Positions 23,352 to 34,658 of a stretch of DNA of 64,000 bases are shown one piece after another. The notes under the pieces were generated by a model. The model saw nothing but the letters and a program-made list of their open reading frames with translations. It was not told where the DNA came from and did not search any database. The position numbers and the translations under genes are program-made. Position 1 is the first letter of the stretch; each line of letters begins with the position of its first letter. Source of the DNA: Mesocentrotus franciscanus (Eukaryota; Echinodermata; Echinoidea; Camarodonta; Strongylocentrotidae); the NCBI GenBank assembly GCA_037976565.1, contig CP137679.1, positions 12,893,207 through 12,957,206 on the forward strand, written 5' to 3'.

Positions 23352-23520
23352 GTTATCAAGGCGTTGTGGCGTGCGCCTGTAATCCAGCTAACAGTGGAAG
23401 TTACAAACTGATGGAGGACGCAGGTTCGAAACTGAATCGCGTCTTTCGGATGGTGACGTTAAAGGTCGGTCCCCAGACGTAAATAATCATATCTGATTGA
23501 TACACGTCTGTAAAAACCCA
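23352..23520 (+). mobile_element. SINE with a 7SL/Alu-like head
   Basis: The head GTGGCGTGCGCCTGTAATCC followed by AGCTAAC closely resembles the 5' domain of 7SL (SRP) RNA. It is followed by GATGGAGGACGCAGGTTCGA, which aligns with the 7SL GGCTGGAGGATCGCTTGAG region and contains a Pol III B box. The tail TTTCGGATGGTGACGTTAAAGG resembles SINE bodies common in marine invertebrates. A degenerate tRNA head is the main alternative. Confidence 0.5.
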
Positions 23521-25524
23521 ATACACACAATACACACAAGAGCTGCAGACTCATGCCGTCGAGTTTCCCACAAGCAGTCCAGAGTGCAAACTTCCGTTCA
23601 CATTTTCATCTACATTATGTAGTTATTACTTCGCGTGCAGAACGATTTCCTGAAAAAATTTAAGTGCTCTCTTTTCCCTTTCGATTTTAGAGTAGGCCTA
23701 GGTCTAAATTAAAAGGGACAGAATCTGCGGCTTAATCTGCAACCTCAGTTTACAATAAAATGCCTATTTTTTTTTTATCAATCTCTGCTTCTATTGAAAT
23801 CAAGGCGGTGAAAGATTTTCAAGAGGGGATGCAACGTCGACAGAAAAGGGGAAATTAGAAGAAAAATAAAACGTCAGTTAAGATGAATGCAAATCTTACC
23901 CCTCTCCCTCATCCGCATGCATCGCATCTTCAATAAATTTATTGCTCCGTTATTCATTCATTCGTTCATTCATTTATTTCGGTTTAATGACAGAAAATTC
24001 ATTGTAACAACAGTCCAAATATTTATACATACAAGGATGACAGATTATTCAAAATAATGAGATAGCAGAATACAACAAATTAGGCATAAACTGCTTTGTG
24101 TCAGATGGTACATTTGCGAGCCAAACCAAACTTAGTTTCTTGTGAAATATCAATTTTCCCAATAACCTTGTAAAGTTAATGTTGGGAAACATAGGGACTT
24201 TTTAAAGTTCATAATTTTAACACCATGTTATGATTTTTGCATTGCGTGCCAGACGGCTTTCCGGACTTATTTAGAGGAAACTTTAAGGGACTATGAGGTA
24301 GACGGGGAATTTTGTTAATTCTTTAATGCCGGGGGGCTGAAAAGGCCCCCTCAAAATAGTTCGCGCTTATTTTGTAACCGTCACGCAGCTTGGTGAATTT
24401 TTTCTTTCAAGTTTCGCGCTTATGACACCAAATTTATAAAAAAATCGGACGTACCGTTAGGTTGTTACAATAACATTTAAGTTCGTGCGTCAATTTCAAA
24501 ATGGGAAATGTTCACCTTTTGTGTACAAATCCTATGCAAAATGCAATTCCACGAATGTAGATTTTAAAAAACACAGCTTATTTTCCTTTTCTAAGCATTT
24601 GATAATATTCATTGTGTTCTAAATGAGTCCTGCAACAATATAAATTACAAAAACAATGAAAAACATAAGCTTAAACAACGAGGAAATACTCATCAGAAAA
24701 TTTTATAAGACAATGAAAAACAAAAGAAAAATGGCGAAATTTTGATTTTTTATGTCACACAAATGTTCCAAGTTATCAGCAATTTTTCGTGCAAAATATT
24801 GGCCATCCAGCACATTTTAAAGCTGAAGTATTTATAGCCCAAAATATGAATACTCATAATTTAAGCTCTAATTTGCATTAAATTATGAAAATATTAATAT
24901 TGCGTACCGAATCTAACACCATAGGGATGTTCCTTACAAGTCATGTTGCCTAATACGTGTGTCAAATTTTGGCGCGAACGGACATCACTTGCCCCCTCCC
25001 CTCCCCTCGGTATTAGAAACCTTCCAAATACCCCGGCTTCATTAGGGTTAAACCATTGTCTTTAGTATAATGTCAGCATTATCTTACAGTTCGGTGGAAA
25101 CAATGCGAAATCCGTTTTTTGTTAATATTCAAGCTTGCTATATTTTTGTTGGGGGTGGTATAATTATTCCAAACCGGTTCTATATATAATATACACAAGA
25201 CAGGAAGATTGAAACAGCAGGCATTCATTTCCGTTCTACATAACGATAGTTGATGAAAAAAATAAATGATCATTAATTTGTTTCGATCTGCATGCAAATG
25301 TTTTTTATATTGACTATTTCCCCCTCTATGATGAAGATCCGAAAATAAATGTTGATTTTATTTTGTGTGTGTTGGATATAATATAGTACCATGTTTTTAT
25401 TACTATGGCAAAAACAAATGAGCCTGCTTCTCATAAGGGATTTAATTTGATTTCATTTGATTTGATTTGTATAATATATACTTTTAGACATATAACACCT
25501 ATGCACAAGTAATACAAAAATAAT

Positions 25525-25800
25525 AATATTAATAATAATAATTATAATAATGATAATGATGATATTGATGGTGATGATGTTGGCAATAATAATAATATCA
25601 ATGATGATGACAATAATAATAATAATAATAATAATAATGATAACAATAATAATAACAATTTTGTTTATCCAGGGGAGCCCCATCAGCTTCAATGCTATTC
25701 TTCCTGACGGCCCTGCAATTAATAATAATGATAATTTAAACCTGGGTGGAGAGTGGCAAATGTGGATTGATTAATTAATGTCTTACCATACCACGGCACC
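25525..25800. repeat. (AAT)n/(GAT)n microsatellite followed by a SINE remnant
   Basis: A microsatellite at 25525-25665 is followed by CCTGGGTGGAGAGTGGCAAATG and TTAATGTCTTACCATACCACGG. That pair matches the body of the SINE family at 12346 and 46440 in reverse orientation, heavily decayed. Confidence 0.6.
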
Positions 25801-26898
25801 TCCACTAATAGAGAACATGTTAATGCCTTCGCCTTTGTGTTTTGCACATTAATTGTCTTGAAATTGCACTGCATGATCATTGTGAAAGCTCATTTTGATA
25901 ATACATTGATCATCGACTCACCACGCAAACATGACATTCTCTTGAAGCGACCAATAGAAACTATTTTGTCTTTGTTTTGTATAGTTGTTCACCCTGGGAA
26001 TGGAAAAATCCCGTGTTTATAATTATATACAATCATAGCATACAGAAGAAGAAAAAAGCACTTTCACGCAAATGAAACGAAATCTCTCTCTCACTTTCAC
26101 TCCAACTAATTAACATTATTTTTTTTCTTTTGTTCTCTGTATATTAAGTGGTATGGTTTCTTCTGCCATCTGATTTTATAGCCAGGTTAACCAAAACAAC
26201 AACCCAAACACACATATTATTTTCTTGCGGGAATTCAGCCTGTCCTTCCAAAGTCCCCATGGGGGGGTGGGACGTGACGTTTTTACCCCCAATAGCTAAT
26301 GGCGGGGGATGAACCGTGGAGTGGGGGGGACCGTTTCGCCCTCTCGGATCTACCTCTGTTGGTATATAATCAGAAAATGATTGCTCCGGTTTGATTTCGA
26401 AATGGATTTCACATTTTTATTTCCTTGTTATTGACAATAATATGGTAAACAATAAACAACAGAACAGAACAGTGGATAAATTCAAAAGCTTGTTTTGGGA
26501 ACGCAAATTCACCTTAAGGACACGTTACTGTAAAACTGAAAAGAGAGTTAGGTATTGGAGGATCAGTTTATTTGAATTGAATGTTCAAGAGTCCTAATGC
26601 GTGTAATCCATTATTGTTTCTAGTAGTCTGAAAAGTGTTTACGATATCACAGACTAAAGAGTGTATTGTAATAGAATAATCATTAATTAAGGCTGCATAT
26701 ATTAAAACAAGCTGACAAAACTGTCCCGAGGAGTATATAAGGATATATGGTTAAAACTGTATTTCAGGTTAGCTTAAATTAGGGTTAGGTCTTTAGGTAC
26801 AGCATGTCCAGGATTAATCGCTTAGTACAGGCTGGTTACTAGGAGCAATAATATTTTATTGTCGCCGAAGCACATAGTTACAGGTCATAATGTGTCAT

Positions 26899-26920
26899 AC
26901 CAAAGAGATATCTCTTTGGT
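26899..26920. repeat. Perfect 22-bp palindrome
   Basis: ACCAAAGAGAT followed by its exact reverse complement ATCTCTTTGGT, with no loop. Confidence 0.9.
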
Positions 26921-27694
26921 CATACGATCGCTCTGTTCTTTCAAGACAACCTTGTGTAAATATACACGCGTCATACCACTTATCCTGCATACGCATATCC
27001 TTTGGACTTCCGGGTGTAATGAAAGTCTATAGTCCATTGACATTTTTCTAGGGAGTTCCCTATCCCCAGGGAAACCGGAAATAAAAACAATTAATATATC
27101 TCAATAACATACGAGACGAAGCATATGATTTACAAAGAGCTAGGCATCATGTTTGCATGCGTCAGCGAAACTACCAAAAACAAAGAAAGAATTAAGATTA
27201 ATTACAGCAAATGAGAGCATGGTCATGTAAATCATCGAGATTGTACACAGTCACAGGGTATCACCGCGTTGTCCGAGAATCATCGTGCATAACATTGTGA
27301 ATAAACAAACAAATGAATAAATGCAAATATCATATGACAATTATGCTGAGGGTCCGTCACGCCCTGTAATGAATACCTCACGAGGCTGCTGTGCAATATA
27401 CCATGATCTTGTTGTAATAATAATGACATAAAAATATAATTTTGCTTTGGTTAGCTAGTAGTACTGTTTAATATTGTCCTTGTGCATGCAATATGCTAGA
27501 AAAATGATGATTCAGTTGTCGTGTGTTTGTTCGTTTTTGCAAGTCTGTGCATGGCTATTACGTCATTTCTTTTTTTAAATCCATTATTAGAATGCTCCAC
27601 TACACTACTATGAGGCAATTATTCTGATGTTATAATATTTATTATTAGTAATGCCTATATTTCTCTAAATTTGGGGTTAATGATCCCCCCTCTC

Positions 27695-27736
27695 TCTCTC
27701 TGTTTTCTTTTTTAAATTAGTCTCTATCTATCTCTA

Positions 27737-27773
<37 letters not shown>

Positions 27774-27790
27774 TACACACGCACACCCTC
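27695..27790. repeat. (CT)n and (CA)n microsatellite
   Basis: CT/CTAT tract followed by CACACA tract. Confidence 0.95.
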
Positions 27791-29329
27791 CCCCTCTCTA
27801 ATTTTCTCCTGAAATCTCGAAATAATTAATGGACCCGGTCCCTGCACAAAGGCTGCAGTGCAAATGATTTTCACTAAATAAAATCAACTGTTGACTTATG
27901 ACATACATTGTAAATCATTATGTTAGAACGTTCAACAAAATTATACTTAAGTCTAATAAATAGCCGTAAAATATTTATGTCTCTTGTTGATTTGCGCTCG
28001 CTCACATACTTATAAACACAGTATTAAACACTGCATGTAATATCATATTTGTAATGTAACAATAACGTAGCTCGAAATGCTCTTGGCGACTGCATTATCG
28101 GTCACCTTGAGGGTAGCCTAAACTTTTAAGCCACCTCAAAATATTAAATACAACCAGTGAAATGATGCCTTCTCCAATTTTATCGCTCTAATAATATCAA
28201 GCTAACAAACATAAATCATGACTGACACAATAATACAAAATGAAATCTACATGTACTTACTGATTCTTTCTACCTTTACAAAGATGTGAACACGTAAACA
28301 GGTATAGAGTTACTCACTGGCCTTGTTACCAGAAAGCGTATACTTGATAAATGAATTCCAAAGTTCAAAGTCACAAGTACGAATGCATTCAGCAATATGA
28401 TTAAAATAGTCTTTATTTCAGTCCCATGCAATTATATCTTGATTGCCTTTCAGTTTGCGTGTTTTATGTTTTTTGTTATAAATATTTTTGAAAATCGACA
28501 ATCAGAAAGGTATATATACCCACGTTTTTTTTTATCTGACTACAAATGAATATAATCCAATCTTGAGACAACAGAAGGCAAAATATTGATGAGAAAAATA
28601 TTGTTTTGCTTCCGAACAAGGCTGATCGAATGCCATTGTGTATTCCAGGTATGAGGGGATTCCCCTCTGTTTTTAAGCTCAACGCTTCCGTTATGCAACC
28701 CCATGCCAACTCCTGTTTTTCGAGAACTCATGCATGGTAGTCTGCAGGCCCGGACTCAATCTAACTTGACACTTTACCAACATTTCTAAAGCCTTGAGCA
28801 GAGCCTAGCTCTAGCAGTCTCTGCTGTCAGCTACATAACCTATAATATGCAGTACACTGTCAGCCTAGTCTCACAATGCGGGACACTGCATGGGTGGCCT
28901 TGAGAAAAATTAGGCTTAGGCCTATAAGATTATTCTGCAATCACCATCCTCTCTCCCATCCCAACCTAAACAGACATCTACTCTCAAAGAAAGCGGAAAA
29001 CTCAGAGATTACACTGGTGAAAGTTTGAATGAAATCGGACAAACAATAAGAAACTTATAACACATCACTATACGCATGGGCACTTCAAATGGGCTGAATC
29101 GAGAATGTCACTGTGACGTTTACTACTATATTGCCGGACAAATTTCCCATTTGTTTCAACACACAAAAAGCCTTTTGGACACGACAAACGGGAGAGTCGT
29201 CCGTGACAACGTCACAATCCACTGAAGAAAGTGCCAATTTGAGAATCGCATATAGATTTAGTGAGCTCATATTATTTCAAATATTCATAACTCTCTCATT
29301 GGTATTTTTTACATCAAACTTTCGCCGTA

Positions 29330-30240
29330 TTAATAATTATAATAATAATAATAATAAGATATTTCTATACCGCAAATTGCAAAATGCCTCTAAGCGGTTT
29401 AGAAGGAAAATAGTGAGAAGTAAAGGAAACAGAATTTGCATTACAAATTACATCAAATCAATTAACATTAAATCTTTGCAAATGAAAATAATACATGTAC
29501 ATAATTACAAATCGCTTACAACCAAAATACAAATACTTCATAAATTAATAGTATCCTACGTTAATCTACACAAAATATAAAAGGCAAAAGGTTAGAGGGC
29601 TATTCAAGAACAAGACTTAAAGAGATGTGTTTTTAGCATTGTTTTAAATGTATTTAAAGAACTTGCATTGCGAATTTTAAGGGGGAGATTATTCCAAAGA
29701 ATTGTAGCTGCATAAACGAAAGAACATTGACCGTATTGTTTATAAGAAATAGTGTGAGACCGAGAGAGGAGAGATTGAGAAGCAGATGGCAAAGTCCGGA
29801 CAGGAGTGTATCGAGGAAGGAGTTCAGAAAGATATGAAGGAGCGAAACCATGATAAGTCTTGAAAGTAAGGAGGAGAATTTTGTAAGTGATGCGAGAAGT
29901 GATATGAAGCCAGTGAAGTTTTTTGAAGAACAGGGGTAATTTGTGAGAAGTACGAGGAACACAAGAAGCAAGACGAGCTGCTGTGTTTTGGATACGCTGG
30001 AGTTTTGAGGTTAATTTTGCAGGAAGACCAAAGAGAAGTGAATTGCAACAATCTAGCCTAGATGTGACGAAAGCATGGATAAGACGATGGGCTGTATTCT
30101 GGTCGAGAAACCTACGAATTTTCCTTATAGCTACAAAAGCAGATTTACAAATGGCATCAACGTTTTGAGCCAAAGTGAGTGAAGAATCCATAATAACACC
30201 AAGATTACGGGCCATAAAGGATGGCTTAATTACTCTCTTC
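29330..30240 (-). pseudogene. 5'-truncated L2/CR1-type LINE with (TTA)n tail
   Basis: On the minus strand there is an open 203-codon stretch, ARNLGVIMDSSLTLAQNVDA ... TSRLDCCNSLLFGLPAKL ... LHWLHITSRITYKILLLTF ... AATILWNNLPLKIRNASSLN ... LKTHLFKSC-stop. This is the C-terminal third of an L2/CR1-clade reverse transcriptase. A 3' UTR follows with CGGTATAGAAATATC and a (TTATTA) microsatellite (about 29334-29360). The 5' part is missing beyond about 30240, a normal result of incomplete reverse transcription. The absence of internal stops suggests a fairly recent insertion. Confidence 0.85.
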
Positions 30241-30254
30241 TATTTTTGCTATCA

Positions 30255-30425
30255 TGTATACATTAAAGCTAATCTTGAGCTCTGGTATGGGAATCGTATT
30301 TTGAGGGGAAAAAAGATTTATTCTGGATTTTTAAAATCCTGCAGTAGATTGGTTGTTTGAACCGGTGAAGAAGAAAAAACGCACAAAAGCTAATACTGGG
30401 CATCATCTTCGATAAAAAACCACAT
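30255..30425 (-). mobile_element. Partial MITE, GAGCTCTGGTATGGG end
   Basis: It starts TAATCTTGAGCTCTGGTATG and contains TCCTGCAGTAGATTGGTTGT. It is the reverse complement of the right part of the element at 54474-55028 and lacks its second end. Confidence 0.65.
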
Positions 30426-30452
30426 CTCCCATTTGCACATAGTGACCTGTTT

Positions 30453-30630
30453 TAATGGTGTCGGGCCTACTTACCCGGATTTCCTTATCTTTTAATGTTC
30501 ATTACTCAGCCACTATACACTTCCTACCAAAATTGTTTGGCACATGTCATTTATTTGTAATCTTGAACATTCAGTGTAAGTTTCGTTGGATTCTGTGAAC
30601 ATTTATTTTCTGTATTTACCAGAACTCAAG
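30453..30630 (+). repeat. Dispersed repeat copy (partner at 38440-38632)
   Basis: GGTGTCGGGCCTACTTACCC through TTCTGTATTTACCAGAACTC is about 85-90% identical, in reverse complement, to 38440-38632. Function unknown. Confidence 0.75.
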
Positions 30631-32854
30631 TGTATCATTAAAATGAACTCATTGCAAAGTTTAGATTCCCTCTTTCTATTCCTTCGCACTGTTACTGATA
30701 TTATTGTAATCTCGTGTTTCATTTGAATCATACATCGAGAGTGAGATATCGAATCACTGGTACATTTGATGTCACGATGTGAAACCATAATACGGAAACG
30801 TTTTAATAAAAGGATGAACATATCGTTAAACTCAAATTTAGCGATAAACTGCTGATTTTTTTAATTGCCTTCCTTTTCCATTTCTTAGAAGTTAGTTCAG
30901 CTATTCTTTGCGGCCAGGTTTTAGGAATTTTACGCTCTCAAAGGCATTGTTACCAAAAATGTATACTTCAAAATTGGCACGTACGCAAAACCGTCGGAGG
31001 GCATTTAGTTATCTTTTGTTAAGCATTGCCTAGTGTAATGATGACAGAAATGGAATATGACATCACTTAATGATGACTGCATTGAAGAGCGTGAATACTT
31101 TAAAATACAATATAGGTAGGGCCTATATACTATACATGGGTCATATATATTTTTTGTAACCGTATACTAGGTCTACGATCAAAGCCGATATGCTTAAAAA
31201 TACGGATCTATATATTTAACTCTGTTACATTTTTGTTTTACTGTTTGAGTGGAAATAAACGTTAAATTGCATTGAATTGAAATTTAATTTTCACAAAATA
31301 CCATGACCGTTAAACTTGATTGCATGAATATTGAAAGCACCGTATAACACGCAATGCACAGAACATGTCTATACAGTATGGTACAGAATGGAAAGGGCTG
31401 TATTTTATCTATTTCTTTCTTCATTTTAAAAATGTATTTATTCATTTATTTATTTATTCATTTAATTATTATTTATTTATATATTTATTCGTTCATTAAT
31501 TTATCCATTTATTTTTTAAATATTTATTAAACTCTTATTTATACAGTGTTACCCTTTCAATATCGTGTATTGATCTTCTATATAAGGGACCCTGTCTGAA
31601 AAAAAAACATATAAAGACATTATGAATAAAACACGAACATATATATGCATTAAGGAAAAAAGACTGAATACAAAAATATATAAAACCGAGATATAGAACA
31701 GTAATAGAGCATAATAACTAAAACATGTTTACATAATGATTATGAAAACAAAAGTTAAATACTAAATATGAATACGAATGGATAGAGTATTGCCTCTCAG
31801 AGGGCATTCACAATATTTAACCGTTAACTGTTAACATCATCTCTTGAACAACAATAAAGATAATCATAATGTTGTATGTAAATTAGGCTGTTCGGTGTAA
31901 AAATGTCAAAGGTAATTATGTCAGAGATACAAATGCCAGAGTTAAAAATGCCAGAGGGCCCTAAAACATAGGTTAAAGCTCGGCTGATATTCACAGATTC
32001 ATCGACATTTTAGGCACATATATGTTATTTCGAACGTCAAAATCATTTGAAGGACATTTCCACCTCAATTTCATATCATACCCTTTCTTCAATGTTCTTA
32101 GTGTATTGTTTTTAAAAATGCGCAGAGTTATGATAGAATAAGAAAAGAAACAAGAGCTATGTGCATACGTCATAAGCATTGTGCGTATGAATTTTTGCGT
32201 CATAATAAAAATATGACATCACAATGCAAGAGGCGCATTACGCATGCGCACTCGAGCTTCAACTAGCGGTTGTGTTATGGAAACGGTCAAGTTTCTCAAA
32301 GTCATCACAGTTTCAATTTACAGTACATGTCGAAGTAACGCTCCAAGAAAAGGAGTTACAACGACTGATCTGAATGGATCAGCAAAGACGCTTTTGAAAC
32401 TTGAATCAAGAACTGTATCGTCAGTGAACGCAGGTGGGGTTTTGTTTTATTTGAAAAAGTAGTTGACAGATACGAGGATTGAAGTGATAAATAGAAAAGT
32501 TAAGGCATCGTTATGCAGGTTATGATAGTATTGATAGGATCCGGGCATCGCATGCTAAAGATCATGATTCCTATTTATTCTGATTAACATATTTTAATAA
32601 TACTAATGATAATACTTACAATAATGATAAAATGACATTTTAATGAAACACTTAATTCTGACATCTCTAAGTAGACCTACAACAAAACTATTTTTTTTAA
32701 AGTAGTCATGACTTTTGTAATTGAGAAAAAGGAAATCACGCAATACAAGTCATAATGTATTATGTTTGACTACTTTGATGATTATACAATTAGTCAAAGT
32801 TTTGTTTGCCTGTTTAATTGAAGAAGAAGCGATATTCTTGTGAGAATAGAGAGA

Positions 32855-32869
32855 AGGGAGAGGGGGAGG

Positions 32870-32900
<31 letters not shown>

Positions 32901-32902
32901 GG
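32855..32902. repeat. (GA)n microsatellite
   Basis: GAGGGAGA start followed by a pure GA run, upstream of the candidate small gene. Confidence 0.95.
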
Positions 32903-33013
32903 TACGGTACGTAAAATTGGATCTCAATGGCATATTCCTATAGTTTATCTAACATATAATTAAAGATATCAAATTGAACCAGATTTAAATCTTATTTCTT
33001 GAAGAAAGTAAAG

Positions 33014-34363
33014 ATGACTACGACCAATGTAGCTGACGTCATGGAGTGTGGAGGTCGAGTGACCATTGAACAAGTACTTATCTTCGTTGATGCGCCACTC
33101 GTCGTTCTCCTCGTACTCGCAGTCGTTTTTACAGCTCTGACATCGATGACATCGAAGGTAATATAATAGCCAGCATTTTAATAGATTCTCATCCGACCAC
33201 TATTTACTGTATACGATCTCCTTATCGTTTTTTGTTGTTGAAATATTCTCACAGCTTTGTAAGAACATGTACATGTACGTAATTAACATAAAGCAATCGA
33301 ACTTAATTGCATTTACAAAGGTTATCACGGGAACTTGAGATGTTTTGACATAATCCTTATTTTTCCAAAGATTATTCACATTTACATTTTTTTAAATTGT
33401 GGTCAGGGTAGTTCAGCATAATTATGTTCTAAATATAAATCCCGCAAAATATAATATCTTCATTTCTTTCTTTATCTCATGTATTATTCAGTGAAATAAT
33501 GTGCACTACTGTAAAAGAAAACATACTGTGCACTTCCTGCATTACTGTAAAAGAAAACATACTATGACGGTGATTTGCTGAAAACACTGTCACCAATGTC
33601 GAGTCAGATTTGAGGTATATACCTGGTTTCATATACTATCTGTATCCTAACATGCATGTTAAAGTATTTCTTTTTTTGGATTCATCACAGAAGGCTTCTT
33701 CAGTTCCTGGGGTTTGTACGATGTTTCTTAAGATGAGCTCACCAGCTATCTTACGTAACAGACGTCGGCTCAGGGACCAAGCCATCGTTGTCAGAGTTAC
33801 TGATACAACAGGCAAATCTTGTAAATGGTAAGAACGGGCATTCTATTGATAATATATTTATAGTACATAATATTTATCTTCGAACATTAATTCAGATATT
33901 AATACAACACACAATGATACTCTCCAGACAACGTAATGATAATAATAATAATAACAATAATAATGATATTAACGCTAATAGACAGATAAGGTAGATAAAT
34001 AAATAAAGAAAAAATTACATAAACACTATCAGGCATGTTGGTGATCTAAAAATAGAGGAATTGTTATTCAGCATAAGCTCTATACTTTTTATAAAGTTTA
34101 TACTCTCTATTTGACCCGCTCTCTCTCTCTCTCTCTCTCTTCTCTCGGATATCTGCAGGGTTGAGTTTAACCCCCGAATAAGAACAAGTTACCTTGACAT
34201 GCCCCTCCCCACCAGACAAAGTCGCCTCTCATTGGTTGAGATGAGGATCACGTGTCCCGATATATACCATCGTTCATCTTCTCAATATTTAGAATGGAGT
34301 GAGAGCGCCACATCTCAACTGAGGTTTGCACAGTTTATTCAGTCGATAGCACGATTGATTTAA
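33014..34363 (+). CDS. Candidate small single-pass membrane protein, three exons, 161 aa, family unknown
   Basis: I do not recognise this protein. The exons are 33014-33157 (GTAATA donor, phase 0), 33691-33827 (acceptor TTCATCACAG, donor ATG/GTAAGA, phase 2) and 34159-34363 (acceptor after a CT tract, ATATCTGCAG; stop TAA at 34361). The ATG has a favourable AAAG context. Residues about 21-44 (VLIFVDAPLVVLLVLAVVFT) form one membrane segment, followed by a basic stretch (LRNRRRLRDQAIVVRVTDTT) and a Ser-rich tail. Three stop-free segments joined in phase, with locally higher GC than the flanks, argue for coding. Against it, exon 3 overlaps the candidate promoter of the next gene and no homologue is known to me. 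It could also be a chance assembly. Confidence 0.4.
34120..34145. repeat. (CT)n microsatellite
   Basis: A CT tract directly before ATATCTGCAG, so it would act as the polypyrimidine tract of the candidate acceptor at 34158. Confidence 0.9.
34232..34270 (+). promoter_or_regulatory. Candidate promoter of the four-TM protein gene: CCAAT box, CACGTG E-box, TATA box
   Basis: ATTGG (inverted CCAAT) near 34233, CACGTG near 34250 and GATATATACC near 34260 are correctly ordered and spaced. A start would fall near 34290. The 5' leader would run to a GTAAGT donor at 34532 and splice to the acceptor TTCTTTGTAG at 34651. Short upstream ORFs (ATGGAGGTT..., ATGAAGGTT...) lie in the leader. Confidence 0.5.
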
Positions 34364-34658
34364 CTTTAACCGTTTGATGTACAATGGAGGTTGATATTAC
34401 ACTTTTGATGAAGTAACACACACACACACAAAAGAATATTCAAAATGAAGGACGATCGTATTTTGTGATTTTGGAAATATTTCGAAATGAAGGTTAGTCA
34501 GTAAGACTTCGACACGTACTTTTCACAAAATCGGTAAGTCTCGTATCAAAACAGAAATAGATTATTTAACATAACATTCATTCCTATCTATAATCATGGA
34601 TGTACGGCATTCATGATTTGAGGGAATATATTTTGTGTCCATTCTTTGTAGACGACTG

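Larger units (their letters stand above)
22787..23635. repeat. About 215-bp tandem repeat, three copies, the third interrupted by a SINE
   Basis: Each unit starts CAACCGGCACGCAAGCCA(A/G)AATATTA. It continues with CCGCAAACTCCCC, a CTTCAGAC block, CCAAAGTGGAAATGTTTCC and CCTGCGGGCCA(G/A)GGTTTCTC. The starts are near 22789, 23011 and 23227. The third copy is broken near 23300-23540 by a hairpin and the SINE at 23352-23520, then resumes with AGCAGTCCAGAGTG. Confidence 0.85.
20600..33013. other. Intergenic repeat-rich region; no host gene recognised
   Basis: Apart from the listed repeats and LINE remnant I see only short unsupported ORFs. A CGCATGCGCA motif (NRF1-like) at 32242-32251 and a CAG/GTGGGG donor near 32431 could mark a 5' exon of the following small gene. 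This is weak. Confidence 0.4.

Noticed and set aside
28476..28731. Minus-strand short ORFs beginning MSSRKTG and MAWGCITE
   Set aside because: Overlap each other in different frames, no splice signals supporting them and no recognisable family.
32244..32462. Plus-strand 72-codon ORF (MRTRASTSG...)
   Set aside because: No homology; could be leader sequence of the small gene but does not join it in phase with a convincing splice.
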